A stretch of 64,000 bases of DNA, from NCBI RefSeq assembly GCF_003544895.1, contig NZ_CP032125.1, positions 2,308,001-2,372,000 on the forward strand, given 5' to 3'. This document shows, in pieces, positions 8,382-18,195 of the stretch. The stretch comes from Profundibacter amoris. Lineage in GTDB: Bacteria; Pseudomonadota; Alphaproteobacteria; Rhodobacterales; Rhodobacteraceae. The stretch's first letter is position 1, and each line of letters starts with the position of its first letter. The notes beneath the pieces were generated by a model. It searched no databases, was not told the DNA's origin, and worked only from the letters and a program-made list of their open reading frames with translations. The translations under genes were made by a program, and so were the position numbers.

Positions 8382-9623
8382 CTACTGCGCAGGGGCCACA
8401 ACTTTGCGTGAGAACATTGTTTCATAGCCCTTTTCAGGGTGGCGCGGGATCATCAGGGCAAGCGCCAGAGACACCATCGCCATCCCCGCTGCAAGGACAA
8501 ACACCCCGCCGGGTGCCGTGACCCATAGATACCCCAGCAAGGCGGGCAAAAATACTGCCGAGATGTGGTTGATGGTGAAAGCAACAGCCGCCGTGGGGGC
8601 AATATCCTGCGGGTCGGCGATTTTCTGGAAATAGGTTTTCAACGCAAAGGCCAGCGCGAAAAACATGTGGTCGATCACATAAAGCGTCGCCGCCAGCACC
8701 ACGCCCCAGCCAAAATAGAAGATGCCGCCGTATAGCGAGAACACGATCACCAGTCCGACGTATTCGAAAATCAGCGTGTTGCGTTCGCCATAGCGCCCCA
8801 CAGCGCGGCCCATCAAGGGGGCAAACAGCATGTTGGCGATCAGGTTGATCAGGTACAGCGCCGTGATCTCGTGCACCTTGAAGCCGAATTTTTCGACCAT
8901 CATGAAACCGGCGAATACCACGAATATCTGCCGCCGCGCACCGGCCATGAATTGCAGGGCGTAATACAGCCAATAGCGCCGTTTCAGAACGAATTTCTTG
9001 ACCTGCGGATGCGGGGCCTCGAATTGCGGATAGGCCAGCAGGGCGAATATGGCGACCAAAGCGGTGAACCCGCCCGAAACCATATAGACAAAGTTATAGC
9101 TAAGGTCGAAAGCCTGCCAAGTCAGCACGATCAGCACATAGGCAATCAATGTCGCCGCCGATCCAGCCGCCACAATCCAGCCCAGCACATGCGGCGCGCG
9201 GGCCTTGTCGATCCATTGCAATTGCAGCGACTGGTTGACGGTTTCATAGTAGTGAAACCCGATCGAGGACAGCATGGTGATGGTCAGGATCCCGCCCAGT
9301 GACGGAAATTGCGCGGTCAGCGCCGTAGCCACCCCCAGCATCAGCAGCGCCACCGCCCCCAACACCTGTTCGCGGATAAAGATGATCAGCGCGATCACCC
9401 CGATCGCCAAAAAACCGGGTATTTCGCGCACCGAATGCAGCCAGCCGATTTCGACACCGGTAAACCCCGCCACTTCAATCACGAAATTATTCAGCAGCGC
9501 GCTCCAGGTGGCAAAGGCCACGGGCATTGCCGCCGACATCAAAAACAGCAAAAATATCGGCCGCCGCCAAAAGGGCAGTGATTGTGCCTGTTCCAGTGTG
9601 ACCAATTTCATGCGCGTTTTCAT
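8382..9623 (-). CDS. MFS-type membrane transporter
   Basis: A 413-residue protein with about 12 predicted hydrophobic segments, a central cytoplasmic loop (PQFEAPHPQVKKFVLKRRYW) and a charged C-terminus, as in the major facilitator superfamily. No substrate-specific motif is evident. It is transcribed divergently from the YeeE/YedE gene with 117 bp between the starts, so the two may share control, but a joint function is only a guess. The start at 9623 has GGGTGGGG upstream; MKLVTLEQ, four residues later, is an alternative start. Confidence 0.8.
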   Translation of the reverse strand: MKTRMKLVTLEQAQSLPFWRRPIFLLFLMSAAMPVAFATWSALLNNFVIEVAGFTGVEIGWLHSVREIPGFLAIGVIALIIFIREQVLGAVALLMLGVATALTAQFPSLGGILTITMLSSIGFHYYETVNQSLQLQWIDKARAPHVLGWIVAAGSAATLIAYVLIVLTWQAFDLSYNFVYMVSGGFTALVAIFALLAYPQFEAPHPQVKKFVLKRRYWLYYALQFMAGARRQIFVVFAGFMMVEKFGFKVHEITALYLINLIANMLFAPLMGRAVGRYGERNTLIFEYVGLVIVFSLYGGIFYFGWGVVLAATLYVIDHMFFALAFALKTYFQKIADPQDIAPTAAVAFTINHISAVFLPALLGYLWVTAPGGVFVLAAGMAMVSLALALMIPRHPEKGYETMFSRKVVAPAQ

Positions 9624-9740
9624 GCCCCACCCTTAGGCGCATTGGTCTCAAGACTCCAGCCTTGCAATCGTGATCTATATCAAGGATCATAATCACAAAT
9701 TAGAATATGTAGCCGATAACGCAGCGACTCCGAGGACAAA

Positions 9741-10802
9741 ATGGACATTCTGCCCCTTGTTGAATGGCTGGGCGAAAACCCCACAGCCGCCCTGTTCGGC
9801 CTGATCACCGGCGTGATTTTCGGCGTCGCCGGTCAGCGCTCGCGGTTTTGTCTGCGGGCCGCCACGATCGAATTTGCCCGCGGCCAGATCGGGCCAAGCG
9901 TTACCGTCTGGCTGCTGACCTTTTCCACAGCCCTGTTCTGGGTGCAGGGCGCGGACCTGCTGGGCTGGATGCGGGTAGAAGAGGCGCGGATCATGGCCGT
10001 GCCCGGATCATGGTCGGGTGCCATCATCGGCGGTTTGATCTTTGGCGTTGGCATGGTTTTGTCACGCGGCTGTTCCGGCCGGTTGCTGGTGCTGGCGGCC
10101 ACAGGTAACCTGCGCAGTATGGTTTCAGGACTGATTTTTGCCGTGGTTGCACAGATGAGCCTGCACAGCTGGCTGGCCCCCTTGCGCAACTGGCTGGCGG
10201 CACTCTGGACCACCAAAGGCGGGCAAAACATGGACCTGCTGGCCGAATTCCATCTGCCCGACTGGGGCGGGTTTGCCTTGGGCATCGTGCTGGCCGGTTA
10301 CGCCATCTATCAGGCGCGGCGCAACCAGATGAGCACCATGCGGCTGGTGTTTGCCTCGGGCGTCGGCTTTGCGGTGGCGGTTGGCTATCTGCTGACCTTC
10401 TCGCTCTCGGAAGTCAGCTTTGATCCGATCACCGTCACCAGCGCCACCTTTACCGGCCCCTCGGCCAACACGCTGATGTTCGCGCTGGACAGCACTTCGA
10501 TCCTGAAATTCGATATCGGGCTGGTGCCCGGCGTTTTCCTTGGCTCGTTCTTGGCGTCCGTGATCGCGCGGGATTTCAAATTTCAGGGGTTCGAGAACGA
10601 AGCCAACATGCGCCGCTCGATGTTCGGCGCGGTACTGATGGGGTTCGGCGGGATGCTTGCGGGGGGCTGTGCGATTGGCAACGGCGTGACCGGCACATCA
10701 ATCATGGCCGGCACCGCATGGCTGGCGCTGTTCTTTATGTGGGTCGGGGCAATGACCACCGATTACCTGTTGGACCAGCGGCGAGTTGCCCTGCCCGCCT
10801 GA
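9741..10802 (+). CDS. YeeE/YedE (TsuA-like) sulfur-compound transporter
   Basis: A 353-residue integral membrane protein. It has the three conserved cysteine motifs of the YeeE/YedE family: QRSRFCLRAATIEF near the N-terminus, LSRGCSGRLLVLAATGN in the first half and LAGGCAIGNGVTGTS near the C-terminus. In the characterised member these cysteines line a thiosulfate uptake path. A double-length fused form with two pseudo-symmetric halves fits this size. The start at 9741 has GAGGAC upstream. The stop is immediately followed, with no gap, by the stop of the convergent proline dehydrogenase gene. The exact substrate (thiosulfate or another sulfur species) is not proven. Confidence 0.88.
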   Translation: MDILPLVEWLGENPTAALFGLITGVIFGVAGQRSRFCLRAATIEFARGQIGPSVTVWLLTFSTALFWVQGADLLGWMRVEEARIMAVPGSWSGAIIGGLIFGVGMVLSRGCSGRLLVLAATGNLRSMVSGLIFAVVAQMSLHSWLAPLRNWLAALWTTKGGQNMDLLAEFHLPDWGGFALGIVLAGYAIYQARRNQMSTMRLVFASGVGFAVAVGYLLTFSLSEVSFDPITVTSATFTGPSANTLMFALDSTSILKFDIGLVPGVFLGSFLASVIARDFKFQGFENEANMRRSMFGAVLMGFGGMLAGGCAIGNGVTGTSIMAGTAWLALFFMWVGAMTTDYLLDQRRVALPA

Positions 10803-11759
10803 TCAGGAAAACAGCGACCGCATCAACAACATTGCATTGGCCGGATTTTCCCCGATCCGACGCGCCGCATGGGGCCACCAGTCGCGCCCGAAGGGCACAT
10901 ACAGGCGCACCCGCTCGCCCTTGGCGGCCAGCGCCTTGGCCACATCCTCGCGCACGCCCAGCAGCATTTCGAATTCGTAGTCGCCGGCGGCCCAGCCATT
11001 GGCCCGCGCGGTTTCAATGGTGAAATCCTGCAATGCCGTGTCATGGGTGGCGATGATCGGATAGAACCCGTTTTCCCGCGCCTGTTGCGACAGCATATCG
11101 CCGATCAAGGCCCGCGAATTGGCCTTTATGTCGGCCCGTTTGGTAAAGGCAATATCCGGGGGCGCGGCAAACGCCCCCTTGACCAGCCGCACCCGACTGC
11201 CGCGTGCGATCTGCGCCTGCAAATCCTGCCGCGTGCGCCGCAAATAGGCCTGCAAGGTCAGCGCCACGGGCAGGCCCATATCCTGCATCCGGTTATGCAC
11301 CGCGATGGTGGGATCATTCAGGCTGGCGTCCTCCATGTCGAACATCAGGCAATTCACACCGCCCTTGTTTCCCACCGCCGCCTGCACCGCCTTGGCGATC
11401 CGTTCGGCATGGCCCGCCACCACGTCGGGGTCCAGATGATGGCCAATCTGGGTGGGGTCAACCGACACATGCACATCCAGCCCCGCCTGCCCCAGTCTGG
11501 CGGCAACATCCAGTTTGTTGTCGATGTTCTGCGTCACCAGATCCCAGTCATCCACATATTCGCCCATGTAGAACAGGGAACTGCGGATGCCGTTTCCCGC
11601 CAGCAATTCCTGTGCCCGCTTGATCCCCGCTGCAGGCGTTTCGCCCGACACATATTTACCCGACAGAAAACTGGTTGCCCGCGAATGCTGGGCGAAATTC
11701 CGAACCCGTCTGGAGCGCGCCAATGCAATCATCCCCGATTGCCACAATTTACGAAACAT
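10803..11759 (-). CDS. Proline dehydrogenase (single-domain)
   Basis: A 318-residue FAD enzyme of the PutA proline dehydrogenase fold. Conserved barrel elements include VNCLMFDMEDASLND, LTLQAYLRRTRQDL, SRVRLVKGAF, ATHDTALQDF and FEMLLGVREDVAKAL. The C-terminal YVPFGRDWWPHAARRIGENPAN carries the Arg pair that binds the proline carboxylate. It oxidises proline to pyrroline-5-carboxylate and passes electrons to quinone. It lacks the aldehyde dehydrogenase half of PutA. The start at 11759 (MFRKLWQSG) is preferred over a longer Arg-rich extension that looks non-coding. Confidence 0.93.
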   Translation of the reverse strand: MFRKLWQSGMIALARSRRVRNFAQHSRATSFLSGKYVSGETPAAGIKRAQELLAGNGIRSSLFYMGEYVDDWDLVTQNIDNKLDVAARLGQAGLDVHVSVDPTQIGHHLDPDVVAGHAERIAKAVQAAVGNKGGVNCLMFDMEDASLNDPTIAVHNRMQDMGLPVALTLQAYLRRTRQDLQAQIARGSRVRLVKGAFAAPPDIAFTKRADIKANSRALIGDMLSQQARENGFYPIIATHDTALQDFTIETARANGWAAGDYEFEMLLGVREDVAKALAAKGERVRLYVPFGRDWWPHAARRIGENPANAMLLMRSLFS

Positions 11760-11781
11760 GCCCGACACCCCTTTTGCACAG

Positions 11782-12081
11782 TTACTTTTTACCGAACCGC
11801 CATCCCGCCAGCAGAACATAGAAGAACAGCACCCCGAACACCACGGTCCCGACCACGCCAACCGCAACCATCGTATCGGCCACCGCCGCCTGTTGCGGCG
11901 AAGCGGGGTTGTCGTAGCGGCCAAAGGTCAGCACCTCGAGCGTGCCGCGCCCGATCATGCCAAAGGCATCGCGCACCCGCCACCAAAAGGCGAACAGGCC
12001 CGACCCCAAAGAGCCGCAGAATGTCAGCCCCAGCAGGGTGGATCGGTTGCGGGCAATAAACCCTTTTGATTGCTGTTTCAT
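11782..12081 (-). CDS. Small two-span membrane protein
   Basis: About 99 residues if started at MKQQSKGF (12081); a start five codons upstream is also open. It has two hydrophobic segments, around LLGLTFCGSLGSGLFAFWW and MVAVGVVGTVVFGVLFFYVLLAGW, with a polar loop between. I do not recognise a family. It lies between priA and proline dehydrogenase on the same strand, 22 bp upstream of the latter, so it may be co-transcribed. The hydrophobic pattern supports a real gene. Confidence 0.65.
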   Translation of the reverse strand: MKQQSKGFIARNRSTLLGLTFCGSLGSGLFAFWWRVRDAFGMIGRGTLEVLTFGRYDNPASPQQAAVADTMVAVGVVGTVVFGVLFFYVLLAGWRFGKK

Positions 12082-12117
12082 CGACACATCACCCACGCCG
12101 GAAGGGCGCTGCGCGGA

Positions 12118-14313
12118 TCATAAGAAGCTTTGCGGATCAATATCAATAGCCAGACGCACGGAATTCGGCACCCGCAACTGCCCGACCCAGGCCTTTAGCG
12201 CGCCTTGCAACGGCACCCCTTTGGCGGCCTTCACCAGCAAGCGCACCCGATGCCGTCCCCTGATCCGCGCGATCGGGGCCGGTGCGGGGCCGAAGACCTG
12301 TGCCGAAACCTGCCGCAACGGGCCGTCGCGGCGGGCCAGCTCGGTCGCGAAATCGAACACCTCGGCGGCGTTTTCCGAACTCAGGATAATCCCCGCCATC
12401 CGCCCGTAGGGGGGCACCCCCGCCGCCTCGCGCTCGCGCGCTTCGGCCTGCCAGAAGGCCTCTTCGTCCCCTGACAGAATGGCGCGGATCACGGGGTGTT
12501 CGGGCTGTGTGGTCTGCAACAGCGCCAGCCCCTTCTTTTCCACCCGGCCGGCCCGCCCCGCCACCTGCCGCATCAATTGAAACGTGCGTTCCGCCGCACG
12601 CAGGTCCGAGCCTTGCAGGCCCAGATCGGCATCAATCACCCCGACCAAAGTCAGCAGCGGAAAGTTGTGCCCCTTGGCCACCATCTGTGTGCCGATGATG
12701 ATGTCACAGGCCCCCGCCGCGATCTCCTCGATCTTTTCCTTCAGTGCGCGGGCCGAGCCGAACAAATCCGACGACAACACCGCCACGCGGGCGTCGGGAA
12801 ACAGCGCGCGCACCTCCTCGTCCAGCCGCTCGACGCCCGGGCCAACGGGGGCCAATCGCCCCTCGGCCTCGCAGGAGGGGCATTTGTCCGGCATCGGTTT
12901 GGTTTCGCCGCACTGGTGGCACATCAGCCGTTTCTGGAAACGGTGCTCCACCATCCGCGCATCGCAATGGTCACAACCGATCTGGTGCCCGCAGGCCCGA
13001 CAAACCGTTGTCGGCGCATAGCCACGGCGGTTGATGAACAGCAGCGATTGTTCCCCCAGCGCCACCCGCGCCGCCACCGCATCGCGCAGGGACGGAGAAA
13101 TCCAGCGGCTGGGAGGAATATCCTCGGCCCGCAGATCAATGGCGCGCATGTCCGGCATTTGTGCGGCCCCGAAACGCGAGGTCAGTTCCACCCGCCTATA
13201 CTTGCCGGCCTGCGCATTGGCCCATGTTTCCAGCGATGGCGTGGCCGAGGCCAGCACCACTTGTGCCGAACACAGCGACGCGCGCAAAACCACCATGTCG
13301 CGGGCGTTATACAAAACGCCTTCTTCCTGTTTGTAGGAGGTGTCGTGTTCCTCATCCACCACCACCAGCCCCAGATCGCGGAACGGCAGGAACAGCGCGG
13401 ATCGTGCGCCGACCACCAGCCCGACATTGCCCTCGCCGGCCATTTTCCACAGGCGGCGGCGTTCGGTCATGGTGACGCCGGAATGCCATTCACCGGCACA
13501 TGCGCCAAAGCGGTCCTCGACCCGTTTCAGGAATTCCGATGTCAGGGCGATTTCGGGCAACAGCACCAGTGCTTGCCGTCCCTTGCGCAGGCATTCGGCC
13601 ACGGCCTCCAGATAGACCTCGGTCTTGCCCGATCCGGTGACCCCTTTCAATAGGGTGGTGCCATAGGTGCCACTGGCCACCCCGTCGCGCAATACCTCTG
13701 CCGCTGTGGCCTGGTCCGGCGTCAGGTCCACGCCGTTATAATCAGGGTCCAGCGGCGGATAGGGCAGATCGCGCGGGCTGTCCTCTTCCCTCACCACGCC
13801 CTGTTTCACCAGCCCCTTGACCACCGAAGACGACACCCCCGCCTGTTCCGCCAACTCGCCCAAAGTGAACGACAGGCCGCTGTAATCCGACAGCACCTTC
13901 AGCACACGGCGCCGCGCGTCTGTTTCACGATCAGGCGCCCCGCTGCCCAGCCGGAACACCTTACGCATCGCAGGGGCATCTCCCAGCCCCGGCGCGCGGG
14001 TCGCCAGCCGCAGCATCATGGACAGCGGCGTCATGGTGTATTCCGCCGCCCGCGTCAGGAATTCGCGCATTTCCCCGCGCATCGGAGCCACATCCAGCAC
14101 CCGGATCACACTGCGCGCTTTCTTCAGATCAAACCCGCCGCGCCCCCTGCCCCAGACCACACCAATCACCTTGCGCGGGCCCAGCGGCACCTCTACAAAG
14201 GCCCCAGTCATGCAACCGCCTTCGGGGGCCTTGTAATCCAGCAGCCGGTCAATCGGTTGTGCGGTTAGAACAGCCACCAGCGTGCCTGCATCAAAGAATG
14301 ATTGATCAGACAT
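12118..14313 (-). CDS. priA: PriA, primosomal replication-restart helicase
   Basis: A 731-residue superfamily 2 helicase. It has an N-terminal 3'-end-binding domain, Walker [18 protein letters not shown] and Walker [17 protein letters not shown]. Eight zinc-binding cysteines lie in [13 protein letters not shown] and in CHQCGETKP with KCPSCEAEG, and motif VI is QVAGRAGR. PriA reloads the replisome at stalled forks. The start at 14313 ([10 protein letters not shown]) lies near the divergent transaldolase-like gene. The adjoining upstream frame is not part of the domain. The length is typical. Confidence 0.97.
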   Translation of the reverse strand: MSDQSFFDAGTLVAVLTAQPIDRLLDYKAPEGGCMTGAFVEVPLGPRKVIGVVWGRGRGGFDLKKARSVIRVLDVAPMRGEMREFLTRAAEYTMTPLSMMLRLATRAPGLGDAPAMRKVFRLGSGAPDRETDARRRVLKVLSDYSGLSFTLGELAEQAGVSSSVVKGLVKQGVVREEDSPRDLPYPPLDPDYNGVDLTPDQATAAEVLRDGVASGTYGTTLLKGVTGSGKTEVYLEAVAECLRKGRQALVLLPEIALTSEFLKRVEDRFGACAGEWHSGVTMTERRRLWKMAGEGNVGLVVGARSALFLPFRDLGLVVVDEEHDTSYKQEEGVLYNARDMVVLRASLCSAQVVLASATPSLETWANAQAGKYRRVELTSRFGAAQMPDMRAIDLRAEDIPPSRWISPSLRDAVAARVALGEQSLLFINRRGYAPTTVCRACGHQIGCDHCDARMVEHRFQKRLMCHQCGETKPMPDKCPSCEAEGRLAPVGPGVERLDEEVRALFPDARVAVLSSDLFGSARALKEKIEEIAAGACDIIIGTQMVAKGHNFPLLTLVGVIDADLGLQGSDLRAAERTFQLMRQVAGRAGRVEKKGLALLQTTQPEHPVIRAILSGDEEAFWQAEAREREAAGVPPYGRMAGIILSSENAAEVFDFATELARRDGPLRQVSAQVFGPAPAPIARIRGRHRVRLLVKAAKGVPLQGALKAWVGQLRVPNSVRLAIDIDPQSFL

Positions 14314-14402
14314 GCGTGACCTCGAATTTTTGGGCTTTCTGCCCGCCATTGTTTGCGCTAACAGTGCTTGAAAGCCGCAACATAACTGCAAGGAAACTGC
14401 AC

Positions 14403-15056
14403 ATGCAATTTTTCATTGATACCGCCGAAGTCGAAGACATCAAGGAACTGAATGATCTGGGCATGGCCGATGGCGTCACCACCAACCCGTCGCTGATTCT
14501 GAAATCGGGCCGCGACATTCTGGAAGTGACCAAGGAAATCTGTGGCATCGTAGATGGCCCCGTTTCCGCCGAAGTCGTCGCACTGGACGCCGACGAAATG
14601 CTGAAAGAGGGCCGCAAACTGGCCAAGATCGCCGACAACATTGCGGTGAAGGTGCCGCTGACATGGGCCGGTTTGAAAACCTGCAAGGCGTTGTCGGCGG
14701 ACGGCATCATGGTCAACGTCACCCTGTGCTTTTCGGCCAACCAGGCATTGCTGGCTGCCAAGGCAGGGGCGACATTCATTTCGCCGTTTATCGGACGTCT
14801 GGACGACATTAACATTGATGGCATGGACCTGATCGCCGACATTCGCACGATCTATGACAATTACGGTTTCGAGACCCGCATCTTGGCCGCCTCGATCCGC
14901 TCCGTCAACCACATGACGCAAGCCGCCCTGATCGGCGCCGACGTGGCCACCGCCCCGCCTGCCGTGATCAAGAAAATGGCCGACCATGTTCTGACCGACA
15001 AAGGGTTGGAAGGGTTCATGAAGGATTGGGCCAAAACCGGCCAGAAAATCCTGTAA
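14403..15056 (+). CDS. Fructose-6-phosphate aldolase / small transaldolase
   Basis: A 217-residue member of the short transaldolase (TalC/FSA) group. It begins [20 protein letters not shown], then [13 protein letters not shown], and the Schiff-base lysine is in [12 protein letters not shown]. Then [31 protein letters not shown] and [11 protein letters not shown] follow. The family either transfers dihydroxyacetone units (transaldolase, pentose phosphate pathway) or cleaves fructose-6-P; sequence alone does not settle which. It is a single gene, divergent from priA, and is followed by a strong hairpin. Confidence 0.92.
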   Translation: MQFFIDTAEVEDIKELNDLGMADGVTTNPSLILKSGRDILEVTKEICGIVDGPVSAEVVALDADEMLKEGRKLAKIADNIAVKVPLTWAGLKTCKALSADGIMVNVTLCFSANQALLAAKAGATFISPFIGRLDDINIDGMDLIADIRTIYDNYGFETRILAASIRSVNHMTQAALIGADVATAPPAVIKKMADHVLTDKGLEGFMKDWAKTGQKIL

Positions 15057-15082
15057 GGCGCACATATAACCACGACACGAAA

Positions 15083-15128
15083 GCCCCCCATCTGCCAAAG
15101 TATCAAAACCCATTGGCAGGTGGGGGGC
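15083..15128. terminator. Long GC-rich hairpin between convergent genes
   Basis: Two 16-base arms (15083-15098 and 15113-15128) pair with a single G-U wobble around a 14-base loop. The hairpin lies after the transaldolase-like gene and 9 bp before the stop of the convergent hypothetical. No T-run follows on the + strand, so it may act as a 3' barrier rather than a classical intrinsic terminator. Confidence 0.7.
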
Positions 15129-15137
15129 GAGACCGGC

Positions 15138-16181
15138 TTAATCAACAACCGTTTTCGGGCTTACCAGCGCGTAGTATCGGCCGATTTTGCTTGCCAGCAG
15201 GATAAACCCGGAGGCGGGATCGCTATAAAGTTTCGTGCGCGCGCGTTGGAGGTGTGGCCAAACAAACTTGAGTGCCTTGCCCCCTGTTTCAAGCGTGTAA
15301 AACGCCTGACCGGACCATGCCTCGGACAGGGAGCCACCGGTCGGGCTTCCCCAGACTGGTCCACGCCCTTTGTAAAATTTCTCTTTTAGAAAATGATCCA
15401 GCGTTATACCGGCCAGCCCACCGTTCAATGATGCGCTCTTTTCTTCGTCACCGTAACGCGGGGCTAATAATTCCACATATCTACCGGTTTCGTTTGCCGC
15501 CAGATCATCCTGACCTTTGTTGGAAAAACCCGTTTCCAGATCACGATCGGCCCTGATTTCCAGCCAGCGCCCGTCAACATAGAAAACATGCGCCTTGACG
15601 CTTCCGGTTCTGGCTTGCCGTTCATTCAATATGGCGTATTCATCGTAACGGTAATACAGGCTATTCTCGTACAGCCCGCGGATCACCTCTTCGGTGACGG
15701 GGCCATCCGGTGTGTATACCTCATATGGAATCAGGGCCGTGCTGCCGTCCATCAGAAACGTGTAATACCCCTCTGGTCGCAGGATGTAGTTGTTGAAAAT
15801 GCGCAAGCGTTCACCGGTTTGGGTGACCAGCATCTGCGCAAGGGTTTTGTCCAGAATGACGCTGGTCCAGTCCCGCTCGGACCGTATGTTCGACGAATTG
15901 AAAAATGACAGGATGACGTGTTTGTCGGGGCCAATGACGGTAATATCCCTGAAATCGCCATACTCGGTGTTGCTCAGATCCCGAATATTGAATTCATCGT
16001 TTGAGGACATATCCCTTAGGGGCACATAATCGGATGCGGGCAGTCTGGCCAACACCTCTCTGGATATTGCGATTTCCTTGGCGATCTTTCTATCGGCCAG
16101 ATAATCGCGACCCTTTACAAATCCGACGCCCAAAACAATGGCGGCAAGGCCAAGCAGGGCAAGTTTGGCAAATACATTCAT
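15138..16181 (-). CDS. Hypothetical membrane-anchored protein
   Basis: A 347-residue protein with one N-terminal membrane segment or uncleaved signal (LALLGLAAIVLGVGFV). A large soluble domain rich in Tyr, Asp and aromatic residues follows. I recognise no family or catalytic motif. Its codon use and AT content differ slightly from the neighbours, and no operon partner lies on the same strand. The long consistent frame, N-terminal anchor and adjacent terminator support a real gene. Its role is unknown; a periplasmic or surface-facing domain is inferred from the anchor. Confidence 0.75.
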   Translation of the reverse strand: MNVFAKLALLGLAAIVLGVGFVKGRDYLADRKIAKEIAISREVLARLPASDYVPLRDMSSNDEFNIRDLSNTEYGDFRDITVIGPDKHVILSFFNSSNIRSERDWTSVILDKTLAQMLVTQTGERLRIFNNYILRPEGYYTFLMDGSTALIPYEVYTPDGPVTEEVIRGLYENSLYYRYDEYAILNERQARTGSVKAHVFYVDGRWLEIRADRDLETGFSNKGQDDLAANETGRYVELLAPRYGDEEKSASLNGGLAGITLDHFLKEKFYKGRGPVWGSPTGGSLSEAWSGQAFYTLETGGKALKFVWPHLQRARTKLYSDPASGFILLASKIGRYYALVSPKTVVD

Positions 16182-16492
16182 CTGAAATTTCCACTCCGGA
16201 TAATCCCCGCGACAACATCGGGGAAACCATTAAGAAACCGTAAATCGGTTCCGATACAGAACCTATTGGTAGACGATTGTTGCACGAGGGGAAAGCGGGT
16301 GGGTGCGGCCAACCGAAATGCCCATATCAGCCCGCCCCGCTTTGGCTACCGGAAATTCATGCGCCCGAATTTCCCCTGTTGTTGTCAAAACACGATCTTT
16401 CCCCCACTCGGCCTTGCCCCAAAAACCCCATGACTTGGCTTAGGAAATTGGTCTATAGTGCAGAAAATCAAAACAAATACGGCAAGGCAGGC
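16182..16492. other. Intergenic region between divergent genes
   Basis: These 311 bp separate the leftward hypothetical gene from the rightward DUF484-xerC operon. No convincing gene is present. A sigma70-like promoter is visible at 16431-16459 (separate entry). The rest shows nothing I can assign. Confidence 0.5.
16431..16459 (+). promoter_or_regulatory. Candidate sigma70 promoter for DUF484-xerC
   Basis: A TGACTT hexamer (16431-16436) and a TATAGT hexamer (16454-16459) are separated by 17 bp. The pair lies 34 bp upstream of the DUF484 start. It matches the housekeeping consensus reasonably, but was judged by eye. Confidence 0.4.
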
Positions 16493-17200
16493 ATGACAGA
16501 CACAGCAAAACAGTTGGGAAAACTGCGCGACAAGCTGATCGCGGAGCCGCAGGTTATTCTGGACGATCCGGATCTGATGCAGGCCCTGATCGACGCCAAA
16601 GAATCCAGAATGGGCGAAAATGTCGTGGATCTGCGCGGGCTGGCGATGGAGCGGCTCGAGGCGCGGCTGGACCGACTGGAGGATACCCACCGTTCGGTGA
16701 TTGCCGCCGCTTATGACAATCTGGCGGGGATGCAACAGGTGCACCGCGCGATTTTGCGGATGCTGGACCCTGTCGAATTCGAGGACTTCCTGCGCAATCT
16801 GGATGGCGAGGTTGCCGATATCCTGAACGTCCATTGCATCCGGCTGGTGCTGGAAACCGCACAGGACGAAAAAGGCGCGGCCCTCAAACAGCTGGGCGAT
16901 GTGTTAAGCGTCGCCGAACCCGGCTTTGTCGAGGCCTATCTGACCGGCGGCAAAAGCAGCCATTCGCGGCAAGTCACCCTGCGCCAGATCCAGCCCGACA
17001 ATACCGCCGTTTATGGCAAAGCCGCCGGCAGCATCAAATCCGAAGCCGCGCTAAAGCTGGATTTCGGCCATGGCCGCCTGCCCGGCCTGCTGGTCATGGG
17101 GGCGGATGATCCGCAGCAATTCAAACCCAGTCAGGGCACCGACCTGCTGGCGTTCTTTGCCGGTGTTTTTGAGCAAACCATGCGGCGCTGGTTGTCATGA
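16493..17200 (+). CDS. DUF484 family protein upstream of xerC
   Basis: A 235-residue protein beginning MTDTAKQLGKLRDKLIAEPQVILDDPDLM, typical of DUF484, a GAF-like fold commonly encoded directly upstream of xerC in proteobacteria. The biochemical role is unknown; conservation next to the Xer recombinase suggests a chromosome-maintenance or regulatory link. The ATG at 17197 of xerC overlaps its stop by 4 bp, so translation is coupled. A start 21 codons upstream (MTWLRKLVYS) is open but overlaps the promoter-like hexamers. Confidence 0.88.
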   Translation: MTDTAKQLGKLRDKLIAEPQVILDDPDLMQALIDAKESRMGENVVDLRGLAMERLEARLDRLEDTHRSVIAAAYDNLAGMQQVHRAILRMLDPVEFEDFLRNLDGEVADILNVHCIRLVLETAQDEKGAALKQLGDVLSVAEPGFVEAYLTGGKSSHSRQVTLRQIQPDNTAVYGKAAGSIKSEAALKLDFGHGRLPGLLVMGADDPQQFKPSQGTDLLAFFAGVFEQTMRRWLS

Positions 17201-18126
17201 CCCTGACCGCCATATCCCCTGCCGCGACGGATACGCTGGCGGAATGGCTGACCTCGATCAAGGCGCTGAACAGTGCCGCCGACAACACCATTGCCGCCTA
17301 CCAGACCGATGTTCTGGGCTATCTGGCCTTTATCACACAACATTTTGGCGAGGAAACCGGCCTTGCCCCACTGAAACGGGTGCAGGTGCGCGATATGCGG
17401 GCGTGGATGGCGCATGAACGGGGGCGTGGTGTGTCGGCGCGATCCCTGGCGCGGTCCCTGTCGGCAGTGAAATCCTTTTACCGCTGGCTGGCCGAGCGCG
17501 AAGGGTTCGATCCCACCGTGATCCTGTCCGCCCGCGCGCCGCGTTTCCAGAAAAAGCTGCCCCGTCCACTGGCAATCGACGCCGCCAAGGCGCTGATCGA
17601 TACAGTGGAAATGCAGTCGGGCAAGGAATGGGTCGCGGCCCGCGATGTGGCCGTGATCACCCTGTTATACGGCTGCGGCTTGCGCATATCCGAGGCCCTG
17701 TCCCTGACCGGCGCCGACGCCCCCCTGCCCGAGGTGCTGCGCATCACCGGCAAGGGCAACAAGGAACGCATCGTGCCGGTGATTGACGCAGCACGCGTGG
17801 CCGTCAACCGCTACTTGCGCGCCTGCCCGCACCCGCCGGAACCCGACGCCCCGCTGTTTTGCGCCATCCGTGGCGGCCCCTTGCGCCCGCGTGCGATCCA
17901 GAAGGTAATGGAGGCCACCCGCCTGCAACTGGGTCTGCCCGCCACCGCCACCCCGCACGCCCTGCGCCATTCCTTTGCCACCCATCTGCTGGGGGCTGGC
18001 GGGGATCTTCGCGCCATTCAGGAACTGCTGGGCCATGCCTCGTTATCCACCACGCAGGCCTATACCTCGGTCGATACCGCGCGGTTGATGGAAGTGTACG
18101 AGAAGGCGCATCCAAAGGCACGGTAG
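17197..18126 (+). CDS. xerC: XerC, tyrosine recombinase
   Basis: A 309-residue site-specific recombinase. The N-terminal SAM-like core-binding domain runs to about residue 100. The catalytic domain has Arg in YGCGLRISEALSL, Lys in ITGKGNKERIVPV, HxxR in TPHALRHSFATHLL, His in LGHASLSTTQ and the nucleophilic Tyr in AYTSVD. With XerD it resolves chromosome dimers at dif near FtsK. Its place after DUF484 supports XerC rather than a phage integrase. The length is normal. Confidence 0.93.
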   Translation: MTLTAISPAATDTLAEWLTSIKALNSAADNTIAAYQTDVLGYLAFITQHFGEETGLAPLKRVQVRDMRAWMAHERGRGVSARSLARSLSAVKSFYRWLAEREGFDPTVILSARAPRFQKKLPRPLAIDAAKALIDTVEMQSGKEWVAARDVAVITLLYGCGLRISEALSLTGADAPLPEVLRITGKGNKERIVPVIDAARVAVNRYLRACPHPPEPDAPLFCAIRGGPLRPRAIQKVMEATRLQLGLPATATPHALRHSFATHLLGAGGDLRAIQELLGHASLSTTQAYTSVDTARLMEVYEKAHPKAR

Positions 18127-18195
18127 GGTCAGGAATCCCCGACCTGATCCAGTTAACTATTTACACCCCCCCGCTTTTTCGTCCATGACGGTTTC

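Noticed and set aside
17197-18126. Tyrosine recombinase as an integrase of a mobile island
   Set aside because: DUF484 coupling and full XerC motifs with no tRNA target or island genes point to chromosomal XerC.
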